DNA from: Methanobacterium bryantii
GTDB lineage: Archaea; Methanobacteriota; Methanobacteria; Methanobacteriales; Methanobacteriaceae
Length of the DNA: 64,000 bases
Direction: 5' to 3'
Assembly (NCBI RefSeq): GCF_002287175.1
Contig: NZ_LMVM01000001.1
Location: 558,001-622,000, forward strand
The notes below the pieces were generated by a model, which worked only from the letters and a program-made list of their open reading frames with translations, was not told the DNA's origin and searched no databases. The translations under genes were made by a program, and so were the position numbers. Positions 1 through 10,195 of this stretch are shown piece by piece; positions within the stretch are counted from its first letter, which is position 1, and every line of letters begins with the position of its first letter.

Positions 1-1
1 G

Positions 2-1915
2 GGGAATTTTCATTATAACTATTTAGCTGAAAGGGGCGTTCCAAAAGGAAAATTAATGTTATTAAGGCAAGCAACAAAGTATGAAATAAAAAATGAAATA
101 AATAGGGATATGCATCGATTTAAAAGAGAGATTAAAGATGTAATAACTGTTACTCGTTTTGTAGAAAAAAAAGGAATTGATACCCTTATAGAAACGGCTA
201 AAATTCTAGAACAAGAAGATCTCAATTTTAAAATTTATGGTTATGGTCCATTAGAAGAAGATCTGCAAACTCAGATAAATGAATTAAATCTTAAAAATGT
301 AACTATTGAAGGTCCAATTAAAGGTAATGCTGTAAAAAAAGCTTATTTAGATGGAGATATATTTGTTTTACCCTGTAGAAGGGCATCTAATGGTGATATG
401 GATGGTATGCCAACGGTTATTTTTGAGGCTATGGCTTATGGAGTTCCAGTAATCACTACAAATGTTTCCTCAATTCCTGAATTTGTACTGGATAATTACT
501 GTGGATTTATAGTCAACCCAAATGATCCTGTAGCGCTTGCAAATAAAATACAATATGTTAGGGGCATGGATAAAAATAAATTGTTTACAATTCTAAAACA
601 TGCTCAAAAGCAAGTTCAAAAAAGTTCAAGTGTTGAAGAAACAATTGAAACTATGATTGATATTTGGAGTAATAATAAAATTGATTTATTCATGATAACT
701 TATCAGAAACAACAGTACAAAGATTTAAAAACAATAAAAGAGATACTTGACAGAATTTTTAAACATACTACTGTAGACTTTGATTTAACGATTGTTGATA
801 ATGATAGTGATGAAGATTTTAAAAATTTTATTCAAGAATATGCAAGAAAATATTCAAATATTCGATTAGTATTTCTCCACGATAATTTACTATGTGGTCC
901 TGCATCTAATATTGCGTTAGACTTGATGAATAATGATTTTGCTATTTATATATGTAGTAATGAAGGGTTCATTTTAAAACATGGTTGGGAGTATAAAGCT
1001 TTAAAATATATGAGAAATAATAAAAATGTAGGTATTGCTGGTGATTTAGCTTATTCTCAAAATTATTATAATGGTAAAACATATAAAAATCAGGAATTTT
1101 TCAGTAAGTTTAGAAATAAAGAGTATATTGTAGGTAATGATGATGTTGGTTTTAAACATGTGCAGGGTGGTATCTATATCTTAAGAAGAGACACTTACGA
1201 GCAGTGTGGAGGATTTAATCCATTATTACCTCAAGGTTATATGGATGTCGAGTATAGTTATTATTTGCAAAGTATGGATTGGGAATTAGGTGTAATTCCC
1301 GAGTGGATATCTTTAACAAAAAAAACTAGGCCAGAATTTTATGCGTATTTAGATGAAAATACAACTTTTGTCCATCCTTTGAAATTGGAGGATGTCAACC
1401 AAATTGAAAATAAATCATTGAATCGCTGTAATATTTGTAATGGGGAATTAGTTGATAATATTTGTACTATTTGTAGATCTGACAGCTCTGAAAGGGCGAT
1501 TTATAGGATCATCGGAAAGACTGATAAGTTATACCGTTCGTTAACATGTACTTTACTACTGAAAAATAATAATATTCATGAAATGTTTGAAAAGATGTTT
1601 ACTGTAATCAATAAACCGTATTCTACAAAGAATGTAAATGAAAACTTGGAAGATGTCCTTGAGATTTTGGAAAGTTCAGATGTTTTAGTTACAAATCTTA
1701 ATTTTGATATCACAAATTACGAAAAACTGCTTAAGATGATGGTTAATAGAGTAAATGATAGGGGGTTATTACTTCTTCAATTATCAAATGATGAATTATT
1801 AAATAAATATATAAAAGAATTTTTAACAGATCAAAGGTTTGTAATTGATACTGTTGACTTTGTATCTAATAAACTAGTAAATGATGAATTTTTAGTTGCA
1901 GAGCGAGATATATAA
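2..1915 (+). CDS. GT4-GT2-zinc ribbon-methyltransferase-like fusion (5' partial)
   Basis: The frame is open to the left window edge, so the N-terminus lies outside; the ATG at 56 is internal. Counting from that ATG, residues 27-205 are the C-terminal half of a GT4 (GT-B) glycosyltransferase, with VTRFVEKKG and the nucleotide-sugar motif DGMPTVIFEA at 116-125. Residues about 210-430 form a GT2 (GT-A) domain (TIVDNDSDED; HVQGGIYILRRDTYEQCGGF). A four-cysteine zinc ribbon follows (CNICNGEL...CTIC, about 457-472). The last 140 residues resemble the end of an SAM methyltransferase fold without a clear SAM loop. It probably adds two different sugars to a surface polymer. Domain order is seen; substrates are unknown. 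The methyltransferase call is weak. Confidence 0.8.
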   Translation, partial: GNFHYNYLAERGVPKGKLMLLRQATKYEIKNEINRDMHRFKREIKDVITVTRFVEKKGIDTLIETAKILEQEDLNFKIYGYGPLEEDLQTQINELNLKNVTIEGPIKGNAVKKAYLDGDIFVLPCRRASNGDMDGMPTVIFEAMAYGVPVITTNVSSIPEFVLDNYCGFIVNPNDPVALANKIQYVRGMDKNKLFTILKHAQKQVQKSSSVEETIETMIDIWSNNKIDLFMITYQKQQYKDLKTIKEILDRIFKHTTVDFDLTIVDNDSDEDFKNFIQEYARKYSNIRLVFLHDNLLCGPASNIALDLMNNDFAIYICSNEGFILKHGWEYKALKYMRNNKNVGIAGDLAYSQNYYNGKTYKNQEFFSKFRNKEYIVGNDDVGFKHVQGGIYILRRDTYEQCGGFNPLLPQGYMDVEYSYYLQSMDWELGVIPEWISLTKKTRPEFYAYLDENTTFVHPLKLEDVNQIENKSLNRCNICNGELVDNICTICRSDSSERAIYRIIGKTDKLYRSLTCTLLLKNNNIHEMFEKMFTVINKPYSTKNVNENLEDVLEILESSDVLVTNLNFDITNYEKLLKMMVNRVNDRGLLLLQLSNDELLNKYIKEFLTDQRFVIDTVDFVSNKLVNDEFLVAERDI

Positions 1916-2009
1916 TAATTTATCATAGGAATTAGTTTTGATACATTAAAATTAAGTTTTTAGTATTATATATTGCAGGATTTAATAAATATCAATGCTG
2001 AGGGATTAT

Positions 2010-3257
2010 ATGATAACATTTACCAGATATGAAGATTTATTAATAGCTAATGATTTAGAAAAAGTAGATATAGGAAAATATAGGGCAACTGGAAATGATC
2101 CTTATTTTGAAATTAGAAACTTGCCTGATGGCTTGATCCAAGAGATATCCATTGAACTTAAAGCTGAAAACGGAGAAATAATAGAGTTTTATTGGACTTA
2201 TGAAAAAAATGAATCTTACTCTCCCGCATTGCGTTCTTCTCAAAGGCTAATATCTGGCACTACAGATGTATACCGATTTTTATTAGATTCCGAAAAAGAA
2301 ATTAAAAGACTTAGATTAGATCCAACAAATGCCTCTGGAATGATAGAAATCAAAGAAATCAAAATATATTATTTACTCGAAGAAGAAAAAGAGAAATTCA
2401 TTACAGTCCCAAATTATAAAAATATTGGAAAAATTACTTTAAAAGGTCAAAATGGTAATTTATTTTTAATAAATGACTCTAATCATGAAATTAGGCAACA
2501 TTTTGATTACTCATTCAATAATAATTTTAATGAAGAACTCTTTATTAAAAATCTAGATTTTAAAAAAGAAATCTGTAATAATCGTAACATTAACTACTTC
2601 TTTTTCTTAATACCAGATAAAAGTTTAGTCTGTAAGAATTTTTTACCATTTGATGTTAAGATAGTTAAACGTAATTATGATTTAATAAAAAATTCAGTAC
2701 CTGATTTCATTAAAAATTTGGATTATACTTGTTACTTCAAGAATGATTCCCATATTAATTATTTGGGAGGTAAAGAATTAGCTTATTGTTATCTAAATTA
2801 TATTGATAATAATTTTGGAAGAGATGATTTTGACAGGGTTTTAACTGAACAAATATCAACAATTGAACATTCTCGTGATGGTGATCTTACTTTTGAAAAA
2901 AATTGGTCCTATTCTAATGAAGAAAAAATAGCTTATCTCAATGAAAAAATAATATCTCTTAAAAATGAGTATCTTGTAAACTTAGATGAAACTATTCCTG
3001 AAAAATTTAAAGTGGTAAGTACAAGGAAAACAGAATACTATAAAAATCCACAGGGTTTAAAAAATTTAAGAGTTCTAATCTTTAGAGATTCATCGTTAGA
3101 TTTTCTAAAAGATGTATTGTCTGTATATTTCAAAGATATATTATTATATTGGGATCATTGGTTTTTCAATAAGGAATTAATATGTTGGTATAAACCAGAT
3201 ATCATTTTAGAGATAAGAACAGAAAGATTTTTAGAAAATATGAAATTGTATAAATAA
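2010..3257 (+). CDS. AlgX/AlgJ-like SGNH acetyltransferase/esterase with beta-sandwich N-domain
   Basis: The ATG at 2010 is preferred over 1995 because GAGGGA lies at the right distance upstream. Residues 1-130 look like a beta-sandwich or galactose-binding-like domain as found in polysaccharide enzymes. The C-terminal half resembles the SGNH domain of AlgX/AlgJ: FFLIPDKSLVCKNF, then the Asp-x-His pair in NDSHINY (Asp246, His248), then RDSSLDFL with a candidate nucleophile Ser361, then KPDIILEIRTERFL, close to the family's terminal ER motif. The order DxH before Ser is that of AlgX. Block I reads RDSS rather than GDSF. No signal peptide is visible, so a cytoplasmic site is likely. Probable role: O-acetylation or deacetylation of the polymer made by its neighbours. 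Confidence 0.6.
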   Translation: MITFTRYEDLLIANDLEKVDIGKYRATGNDPYFEIRNLPDGLIQEISIELKAENGEIIEFYWTYEKNESYSPALRSSQRLISGTTDVYRFLLDSEKEIKRLRLDPTNASGMIEIKEIKIYYLLEEEKEKFITVPNYKNIGKITLKGQNGNLFLINDSNHEIRQHFDYSFNNNFNEELFIKNLDFKKEICNNRNINYFFFLIPDKSLVCKNFLPFDVKIVKRNYDLIKNSVPDFIKNLDYTCYFKNDSHINYLGGKELAYCYLNYIDNNFGRDDFDRVLTEQISTIEHSRDGDLTFEKNWSYSNEEKIAYLNEKIISLKNEYLVNLDETIPEKFKVVSTRKTEYYKNPQGLKNLRVLIFRDSSLDFLKDVLSVYFKDILLYWDHWFFNKELICWYKPDIILEIRTERFLENMKLYK

Positions 3258-3418
3258 TAATCTATTTTTTATTTTATAAGTGAGTAAATGAATATTGAAA
3301 AATAATTAAAATGATGATATCAAAATAAAAAAAACAAAATCATAGAATGTGATAACAATTTTAATTAAATAATATCATGAGAACATTTTGAAGAGTTTAG
3401 ATCTACAGAGGTTAATCT

Positions 3419-6400
3419 ATGATAAAAATAAAAGGTAGATCAATCAATCGACAGTTAATTTCAAGGTTCCCCAGCTTGTATATTCTTTTTAATATGAATG
3501 AAACAGGCATTAAAAATGCTTTAATTAATCTTAAAGGATATAATGCCATTAAAAAGAATCACTTGCTTGATATAAAATTTTATTTAAAAAATAATAAAAG
3601 TGTTAAGTTATCGGGTATGGATCCTATTTTACATTATATATATCATGGTTTTAGGGAAGGTAAAAAACCTAATCCTTCATTCAATGGTAATTACTATTTA
3701 GAGACATATGCTGATGTCAAAGAATCAAAATTAAATCCATTGGTTCATTATAGTTTATATGGGCTAAATGAGGGGCGAAAAACAATTAAAAAAAATAGAC
3801 ATCTAGCTGTATTGACAAAAGATCAAATTAAAAAAAAATATGATGAAATTTTAAATAAAAACCGAAATTATGTAGATATTTATCAGTTTGATAAACACAA
3901 TCCTTTGGTTTCTATTATTCTATTAAATAGAAATGGGTTTGAACATTTGAAAAGGTTATTTAAAAATTTTGAAAGAAATATTCAGTATCCAAACTATGAA
4001 ATTATATTAATAGATAATGCGTCAACAGATAACTCTATAATTTTTTTAGAAAAACTTTCAGAATCGTTGCCAATTAGAATCATAAAAAATAGTAAAAATA
4101 AGTCTTTTTCTGAGGCGAGTAATCAAGGGGCTAAAATTGCAAAAGGGGAATATTTACTGCTTTTGAATAATGATGTTGAGCCTCTTTACGGCTGGTTAAA
4201 TCAGATGATGCAAACTGCATTAGAATCTGATGATATTGGTGCGGTAGGTGCTAAATTAATTTATCCTGATTGTTCTAATTCAAAGCATAATAAAAATAAT
4301 TCCTTTAAAATTCAGCACATGGGAATAACCTTTAAAGATGAGAATGGTTTTATAAAGCCATATAATCTTGGCAATACAGAACCTTTTGATGATGAATGTG
4401 ATTTAGAAGTAGAAAGAGCAGCTGTAACTGCTGCAGCACTACTTGTGAAGAAAGGTAAATACTGGCAGGTTGGTGGGCTGGATGAAAGGTTTAATTATGG
4501 TTATGAAGATGTGGATTTATGTCTTAAACTTCATAAAAATGGTTATAAAAATATGTACTGTGCTAAAGCTGTTTTATTCCACTATGAATTTGGAACACAG
4601 GAAAAGGATAAAAGTAAAGAAGTAAAGGACAGACGTCTAAATAATAGGAGGATATTCTGCCAGAAATGGAATAAATGGTTATATAAACAGTTGTTTATGG
4701 ATAAATTAAATAATAATCTTTTATTTTCTGAAAGACCTTTGAAAGTTGCATTTGCAGTTACTGAAAATGGTGAAAATGCTTCAGCAGGGGATTGTTTTAC
4801 TGCAGTTGAGTTAGGGGAAAGCCTGAAAAAATTTGGCTGGGAAATTAGTTTTTTATCAAGAAGAGGATCTGAAAACTGGTATGATATTAAAGGAGATATA
4901 GATGTTGTAATATCTTTGTTAGATGTCTACGACCCTCGGAAAATCAGGTGTCCGAATAAATCTTTAATTAAAATTGCTTGGCTTCGGAACTGGTTTGATA
5001 GATGGATCTCTAATCCTGGTTTTGCAGATTATGATATACTGTTTGCATCAAGTCAAACTGCATGTAATTATATAAAAGAAAAAAATGGGATAAAACCTTT
5101 ATTATTTCCACTTGCCACCAATATGGATCAATTTAACGTAAATATCCCAAAAAGCGAAGAATATTTATGTGATTATTGTTTTACCGGAAGTTACTGGAAT
5201 GACCACCGGGAAATCATCGGCATGTTAGACCCAGAAAGTATGCCCTATAAATTTAAATTATATGGAAAAAACTGGGATAAAGTGGATAAGTTTAGAAAAT
5301 ATGATCAGGGATTTATAAAGTATTTTAAGCTACCAGAGGTATATGCATCTACCAAAATAGTTATCGATGATGCTAACAGAGTAACCAAAAAATATGGCTC
5401 TGTTAACAGCAGGGTCTACGATGCTATTGCCAGTGGAGCTTTGGTATTAACGAATGGGGAACGGGGTGCAAGAGAAACTTTCAGTGGTAAATTGCCAGTT
5501 TTTAGATCTAAAGAGGAGTTGAATGATTTAATCAAGTATTATATGATTAATGATGGTGCAAGAATTGCTAAAGTCAAGGAGTTACAGGATTTTGTACTTG
5601 AAAATCATACCTATGAAAACCGGGCCAATAAATTAAAAGAAGTTTTAAAGCAACATATTTCAAAAACTAGAATTTCCATTAAAATATCAGTACATGATAC
5701 AAAAGGTGCACATAGATGGGGAGATTACCATTTTGCATTGGCTTTGAAAAAAGAATTTGAGAAAAATAACTATGATGTTGTTATCCATACAGTTTCACAA
5801 TGGGATGAAATGGATAATTCAGATGTAGTTCTAGTTCTTAGGGGATTAAAGAGATATAAACCTAAACAACATCAATATAACATTATGTGGAACATTTCAC
5901 ACCCGGATTTAGTAACTATTGAAGAATATAATGAATATGATCATGTTTTCATCGCATCAGATAACTGGGCAAATGAGTTAAAAAATAAACTTAATGTACC
6001 TGTTGAGTCTTTACTTCAATGTACAGATCCTGAATTATTTTATTTTGAACATTCTGAAGACTATAAACATGATCTGTTATTTGTTGGTAACAGTAGGCAT
6101 GTATTCCGGAAAATTGTAAATGATTTATTACCTACAGATAAGGATTTTGGGCTGTATGGTGGGTTATGGGACCAATTCATTGATAAGAAATATATCTGCG
6201 GACGATATATTCCTAATGGGGAATTGCATAAAGCATATTCGTCCTGTAAAATTTTACTCAATGATCACTGGCCAGATATGGCAGAAAAAGGTTTTATATC
6301 TAACCGTTTATTTGATGGGTTTGCTTCAGGGGCATTTATAATTTCAGATGAGATAAACGGAGCTGAAGAGATTTTTGGTGATGCTCTGATTACATACTCT

Positions 6401-6571
6401 AATTCTGGTGAATTGCATGAGATGATAGATTACTATCTAAATAATGATCTTGAAAGGGTTAAAAAAGTTGAAAAAGCAAAAAAAATAGTATTGACTCATC
6501 ATACATTTGCTAAAAGAGTTGAGCGTATTTTGGAGGTTATACTCCAAGGAAAATTATCAATTAAATACTAA
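3419..6571 (+). CDS. Three-module glycosyltransferase (GT2 plus two CgeB-like GT-B domains)
   Basis: A 1050-residue protein starting at an ATG after GAGGTTA. Residues 1-125 are the YlxxYxDV...NPLxHYxxxGxxEGR repeat module often found in front of surface-polysaccharide glycosyltransferases. Residues 160-420 are GT2: VSIILLNRNG, IDNASTDNS, the metal site NNDVEP at 250-255, and the acceptor region GGLDERFNYGYEDVD. Residues 440-750 and 755-1045 are two GT-B halves of the Glyco_trans_1_2/CgeB type, each ending in a conserved NSRVYDAIASGA or NRLFDGFASGA box. No membrane segments or signal peptide are visible. It is the upstream member of a tandem pair with the gene at 7151. Probable role: synthesis of a surface glycan repeat with up to three linkages. 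Confidence 0.85.
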   Translation: MIKIKGRSINRQLISRFPSLYILFNMNETGIKNALINLKGYNAIKKNHLLDIKFYLKNNKSVKLSGMDPILHYIYHGFREGKKPNPSFNGNYYLETYADVKESKLNPLVHYSLYGLNEGRKTIKKNRHLAVLTKDQIKKKYDEILNKNRNYVDIYQFDKHNPLVSIILLNRNGFEHLKRLFKNFERNIQYPNYEIILIDNASTDNSIIFLEKLSESLPIRIIKNSKNKSFSEASNQGAKIAKGEYLLLLNNDVEPLYGWLNQMMQTALESDDIGAVGAKLIYPDCSNSKHNKNNSFKIQHMGITFKDENGFIKPYNLGNTEPFDDECDLEVERAAVTAAALLVKKGKYWQVGGLDERFNYGYEDVDLCLKLHKNGYKNMYCAKAVLFHYEFGTQEKDKSKEVKDRRLNNRRIFCQKWNKWLYKQLFMDKLNNNLLFSERPLKVAFAVTENGENASAGDCFTAVELGESLKKFGWEISFLSRRGSENWYDIKGDIDVVISLLDVYDPRKIRCPNKSLIKIAWLRNWFDRWISNPGFADYDILFASSQTACNYIKEKNGIKPLLFPLATNMDQFNVNIPKSEEYLCDYCFTGSYWNDHREIIGMLDPESMPYKFKLYGKNWDKVDKFRKYDQGFIKYFKLPEVYASTKIVIDDANRVTKKYGSVNSRVYDAIASGALVLTNGERGARETFSGKLPVFRSKEELNDLIKYYMINDGARIAKVKELQDFVLENHTYENRANKLKEVLKQHISKTRISIKISVHDTKGAHRWGDYHFALALKKEFEKNNYDVVIHTVSQWDEMDNSDVVLVLRGLKRYKPKQHQYNIMWNISHPDLVTIEEYNEYDHVFIASDNWANELKNKLNVPVESLLQCTDPELFYFEHSEDYKHDLLFVGNSRHVFRKIVNDLLPTDKDFGLYGGLWDQFIDKKYICGRYIPNGELHKAYSSCKILLNDHWPDMAEKGFISNRLFDGFASGAFIISDEINGAEEIFGDALITYSNSGELHEMIDYYLNNDLERVKKVEKAKKIVLTHHTFAKRVERILEVILQGKLSIKY

Positions 6572-6588
6572 TTCTAAATCTGACTTTT

Positions 6589-6975
6589 ATGAAATTAAAA
6601 ATTTCAATAATAGATCAATCATTTAGAGCTAAGTTCAAAATTCCTTTATTTATATATTCTTCTTAAAGCAAATGAAACTGGTTTCAAAAATGCTTTAACT
6701 AATATAAAATGTTATAGTGCAATTAAAAAGAATCATCTGCTTGATATGGGGTTCTATTTAAAAAATTATCCGAATGTTAAACATTCTGGTATGGATCCTA
6801 TTTTACATTACATGTACCCTGGTTTTAAAGAAGGTAAAAAGCCCAGCCCCACATTTGATGGGGATTATTATCTTAAAAGATATAAAGATGTCAAGAAATC
6901 AAATTTAAATCCATTGGTACATTAGGGTTTATATGGAATTAATGAGGGAAAAAAACTTATAAACCCTGATTTAAA
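6589..6975 (+). pseudogene. Remnant of a duplicated N-terminal repeat module
   Basis: This stretch is a decayed copy of the first 125 codons of the gene at 3419. The readable frame (codons beginning at 6644) gives LYILLKANETGFKNALTN and later GMDPILHYMYPGFKEGKK, closely matching LYILFNMNETGIKNALIN and GMDPILHYIYHGFREGKK. A TAG stop interrupts it at 6923-6925, inside NPLVH. At the 5' end the only nearby ATG (6589) is in a different frame and meets a stop at 6664, so a frameshift is also present. Homology fades after the EGKK box. It lies directly upstream of the gene at 7151, which lacks exactly this module. The simplest reading is loss of that gene's original N-terminus. Confidence 0.8.
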
Positions 6976-7150
6976 CCATATTTTCTTTCTTTTTTGTTGA
7001 ATTTGGTGAATATTTTATTTTTATACATTAATACTTCTTTTGCAGTTATTGCACCATTAAAAAGGGAATAATTATTTATACTGGTTGTAGCTACACGAAA
7101 TATTAGGCGAAACGTGTTATTAAATTCCTAAAAAGTGTAGTTGATGAAAT

Positions 7151-10081
7151 ATGAATAATTCAGAGACAGCAGTAAAAAATTCAAAGACATTGAAAGGCAG
7201 ACTGAGAAGAGTTAGAAATAATTACAACGGCCAGTTTAAACTGGTAAAATATCAAATTAGCTCTCTTAAAAGCTGGCTGTTCAATTCTCAGTTAGTAAAA
7301 AGCTTTGAAAAACCTGAAGTAGCGTTAACTAAAGAAGAGATAAATAGAAAATATAGTGAATTATTGGCTGAAAATAAGTCAAAGGTAAGTTTATATTCTT
7401 TTGAAGATAACTGCCCTATGGTTTCAATTATAATATTAAATAGAAATGGAGAAAACCATTTAAAAAGATTGTTCAATGATTTTAAAGAGGACATCCAGTA
7501 TCCAAACTATGAAATGATTGTCATAGATAATGCATCAACAGACGGCTCTATAAAGTTTTTAGAAAAGCTTTCAGAATCGTTGCCAATTACAATCATAAAA
7601 AACAGTGAAAATCGATCTTTTTCTGAGGCAAACAACCATGCAGCCAAAATTGCAAATGGGGAATATTTACTGCTTTTGAATAATGATGTTGAGCCTCTTT
7701 ACGGCTGGCTTAATCAGATGATGCAAACAGCGTTAAAATCTGATGATATTGGTGCGGTAGGTGCCAAATTAATTTATCCGGACTGTTCTAATTCAAAACA
7801 TAATAAAAATAATTCTTTTAAAATCCAGCACATGGGAATAGCCTTTAAGGATGAGAATGGTTTTGTAAAGCCGTATAATCTGGGTAATGTTGAACCTTTT
7901 GATACCTGCAGTAATTATGACAAGGAAAGGGCTGCTGTTACAGCTGCGGCACTGCTTGTTCGCAAAGATAGATACTTGCAGGTTGGTGGACTGGATGAAA
8001 GGTTCAATTATGGTTATGAAGATGTGGATTTCTGTCTTAAACTTCATAAAAATGGTTATAAAAATAGGTACTGTGCTAAAGCTGTTTTATTCCACTATGA
8101 ATTTGGAACACAGGAAAAGGATAAAAGTAAAGAGGTAATGGGTAGGCGTTTAAACAATAGAAAAATATTCCAGCAGAAATGGAACAAATGGTTATATGAG
8201 CAGTTGCTTTTGGATAAATTAAATAATAATCTCTTATTTTCTGAAAAACCTTTGAAAATTGCCTTTGCAGTTACTGAAAATGGTGAAGATGCTTCAGCAG
8301 GGGATTGTTTTACTGCAGTTGAGTTAGGGGAAAGCCTGAAAAAATTTGGCTGGGAAATTAGTTTTTTATCAAGAAGAGGATCTGAAAACTGGTATGATAT
8401 TAAAGGAGACATAGATGTTGTAATATCTTTGTTAGATGTCTACGACCCTCGGAAAATCAGGTGCACAAATAAATCTTTAATTAAAATTGCCTGGCTTCGA
8501 AACTGGTTTAACAGATGGATTTCTAATCCCTTTTTTACAGATTATGATATCATTTTTGCATCCAGCAGAACAGCCTGTAATCACGTAAAGGATAAAAGTG
8601 GACTGGAAGTATTATTATTGCCTATTGCCACTAATTCAACCAGATTTAACGATACTATTCCTCAAAACAGCAGGTATTTGAGTGATTACTGTTTTACAGG
8701 CAGCTACTGGAATGACCACCGGGAAATTATCGACATGTTAGACCCGGAAAGTATGCCATATGAATTTAAATTATATGGGAAGAACTGGGAGGGGATTGAT
8801 AAATTTAAAAAATATGATCATGGATTTATAAAGTATTTTAAGCTGCCGGAGGTATATGCATCTACCAAAATAGTTATTGACGATGCTAACAGAGTAACCA
8901 GGAAATATGGCGCTGTTAACAGCAGAGTTTATGATGCTCTGGCCAGCGGGGCTTTGGTATTAACTAACGGTGAACTGGGGGCCGAAAGAACATTTAGGGG
9001 TAAATTACCTGTTTTTAACTCTAAAGATGAGTTAAATGAATTGATAGACTATTATTTAACTAATGAAAGTATAAGGATTGCTAAAGTCAAAGAACTGCAA
9101 GAATTTGTACTTGAAAATCATACCTATGAAAACAGGGCCAATACATTAAAAGAAGTTTTAAAACAGCATATTTTAAAAACAAAAATTTCTATCAAAATAC
9201 CAGTACCTAAATGGAGGGAAGTTCATGAATGGGGGGATTATTATCTGGCATTAGGCTTAAAAAAAGAATTAGAACGAAATAACTGTGATGTTATTATACA
9301 GATACTGCCAGAATGGGATAATGGAGATGATATCAACTGTGATGTGGTTATAGTTTTAAGGGGTTTAAACAGGTACCATCCAAAACTTAATCATTACAAT
9401 ATTATGTGGAATATTTCACATCCAGATTTAGTAAGCATTGAAGAATATAATCAATATGATCACGTGTTAATCGCTTCAGAAATATGGGCGGATAAAGTCA
9501 GAGAAATTGTGTGCGTTCCAGTAGATGCAATGCTGCAGTGCACAGATCCTGAATTATTTTATCCTGAGCAGTGCGAAGAATATAAACATGAATTACTGTT
9601 TGTTGGGAATTCAAGAAAATCATTTAGAAAAATAATAAAGGATTTACTGCCTACAGATAAAGATTTGGGAATTTATGGGATGAACTGGAAGAGATTTGTC
9701 TGGAAAAATGGTAGAAAATATGTAAAAGGCAAATATATTCCAAATAACCAGTTAAGAAAAGCTTATTCTTCATGTAAAATATTACTCAACGATCACTGGG
9801 ATGATATGAGAGAGAAAGGGTTTCTTTCAAATCGATTATTTGACGGGTTTGCAGCAGGGGCTTTTATTATATCTGATGATATTAAAGGGGTAAGTGATGT
9901 TTTTGGAAATGCTGTGATTACATATGATGCTGCTGATGAACTCAATTATTTGATTGATAGTTACTTAAAAGATGAAAAAAAACGGGATAAAATCTCAAAA
10001 AAAGGGAAAAAAATTGTATTAAATAAACATACCTATCAAAACAGAGTAGAACATATTTTGGATATTATTGGAGGTAAATAA
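7151..10081 (+). CDS. Three-module glycosyltransferase (GT2 plus two CgeB-like GT-B domains), paralogue
   Basis: A 976-residue paralogue of the protein at 3419 with the same GT2, GT-B, GT-B order but without the N-terminal repeat module. Residues 1-70 are an unrelated basic lead-in. GT2 begins near residue 90 (VSIIILNRNG, IDNASTDGS, NNDVEP, GGLDERFNYGYEDVD). The two GT-B domains end in NSRVYDALASGA and NRLFDGFAAGA. Long blocks are almost identical in DNA to the upstream copy while flanking parts differ clearly, which points to gene conversion. The ribosome-binding site is weak (TTGATGAAAT before ATG). It probably acts on the same glycan as its paralogue, perhaps with altered acceptor choice since the N-module is missing. 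Confidence 0.85.
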   Translation: MNNSETAVKNSKTLKGRLRRVRNNYNGQFKLVKYQISSLKSWLFNSQLVKSFEKPEVALTKEEINRKYSELLAENKSKVSLYSFEDNCPMVSIIILNRNGENHLKRLFNDFKEDIQYPNYEMIVIDNASTDGSIKFLEKLSESLPITIIKNSENRSFSEANNHAAKIANGEYLLLLNNDVEPLYGWLNQMMQTALKSDDIGAVGAKLIYPDCSNSKHNKNNSFKIQHMGIAFKDENGFVKPYNLGNVEPFDTCSNYDKERAAVTAAALLVRKDRYLQVGGLDERFNYGYEDVDFCLKLHKNGYKNRYCAKAVLFHYEFGTQEKDKSKEVMGRRLNNRKIFQQKWNKWLYEQLLLDKLNNNLLFSEKPLKIAFAVTENGEDASAGDCFTAVELGESLKKFGWEISFLSRRGSENWYDIKGDIDVVISLLDVYDPRKIRCTNKSLIKIAWLRNWFNRWISNPFFTDYDIIFASSRTACNHVKDKSGLEVLLLPIATNSTRFNDTIPQNSRYLSDYCFTGSYWNDHREIIDMLDPESMPYEFKLYGKNWEGIDKFKKYDHGFIKYFKLPEVYASTKIVIDDANRVTRKYGAVNSRVYDALASGALVLTNGELGAERTFRGKLPVFNSKDELNELIDYYLTNESIRIAKVKELQEFVLENHTYENRANTLKEVLKQHILKTKISIKIPVPKWREVHEWGDYYLALGLKKELERNNCDVIIQILPEWDNGDDINCDVVIVLRGLNRYHPKLNHYNIMWNISHPDLVSIEEYNQYDHVLIASEIWADKVREIVCVPVDAMLQCTDPELFYPEQCEEYKHELLFVGNSRKSFRKIIKDLLPTDKDLGIYGMNWKRFVWKNGRKYVKGKYIPNNQLRKAYSSCKILLNDHWDDMREKGFLSNRLFDGFAAGAFIISDDIKGVSDVFGNAVITYDAADELNYLIDSYLKDEKKRDKISKKGKKIVLNKHTYQNRVEHILDIIGGK

Positions 10082-10195
10082 TTGAAAAATCAGGGATCAT
10101 TGTGTTAATTAAACCAAATAAATGAATTAGAAGTATTTGGCTGAAACTAATGAACTTAAAAAAGAACTGCTGACTGATGCAATTGGGGGAAAAAT

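Noticed and set aside
3419..10081. The two long similar genes could be copies of a mobile element
   Set aside because: They encode glycosyltransferases; there are no terminal inverted repeats, target duplications or transposase. Tandem gene duplication explains them.
10082..10195. Possible remnant of another gene between two glycosyltransferases
   Set aside because: A short frame ending at the next gene reads like a helical segment (NELKKELLTDAIGG), but it is too short and has no recognisable parent.
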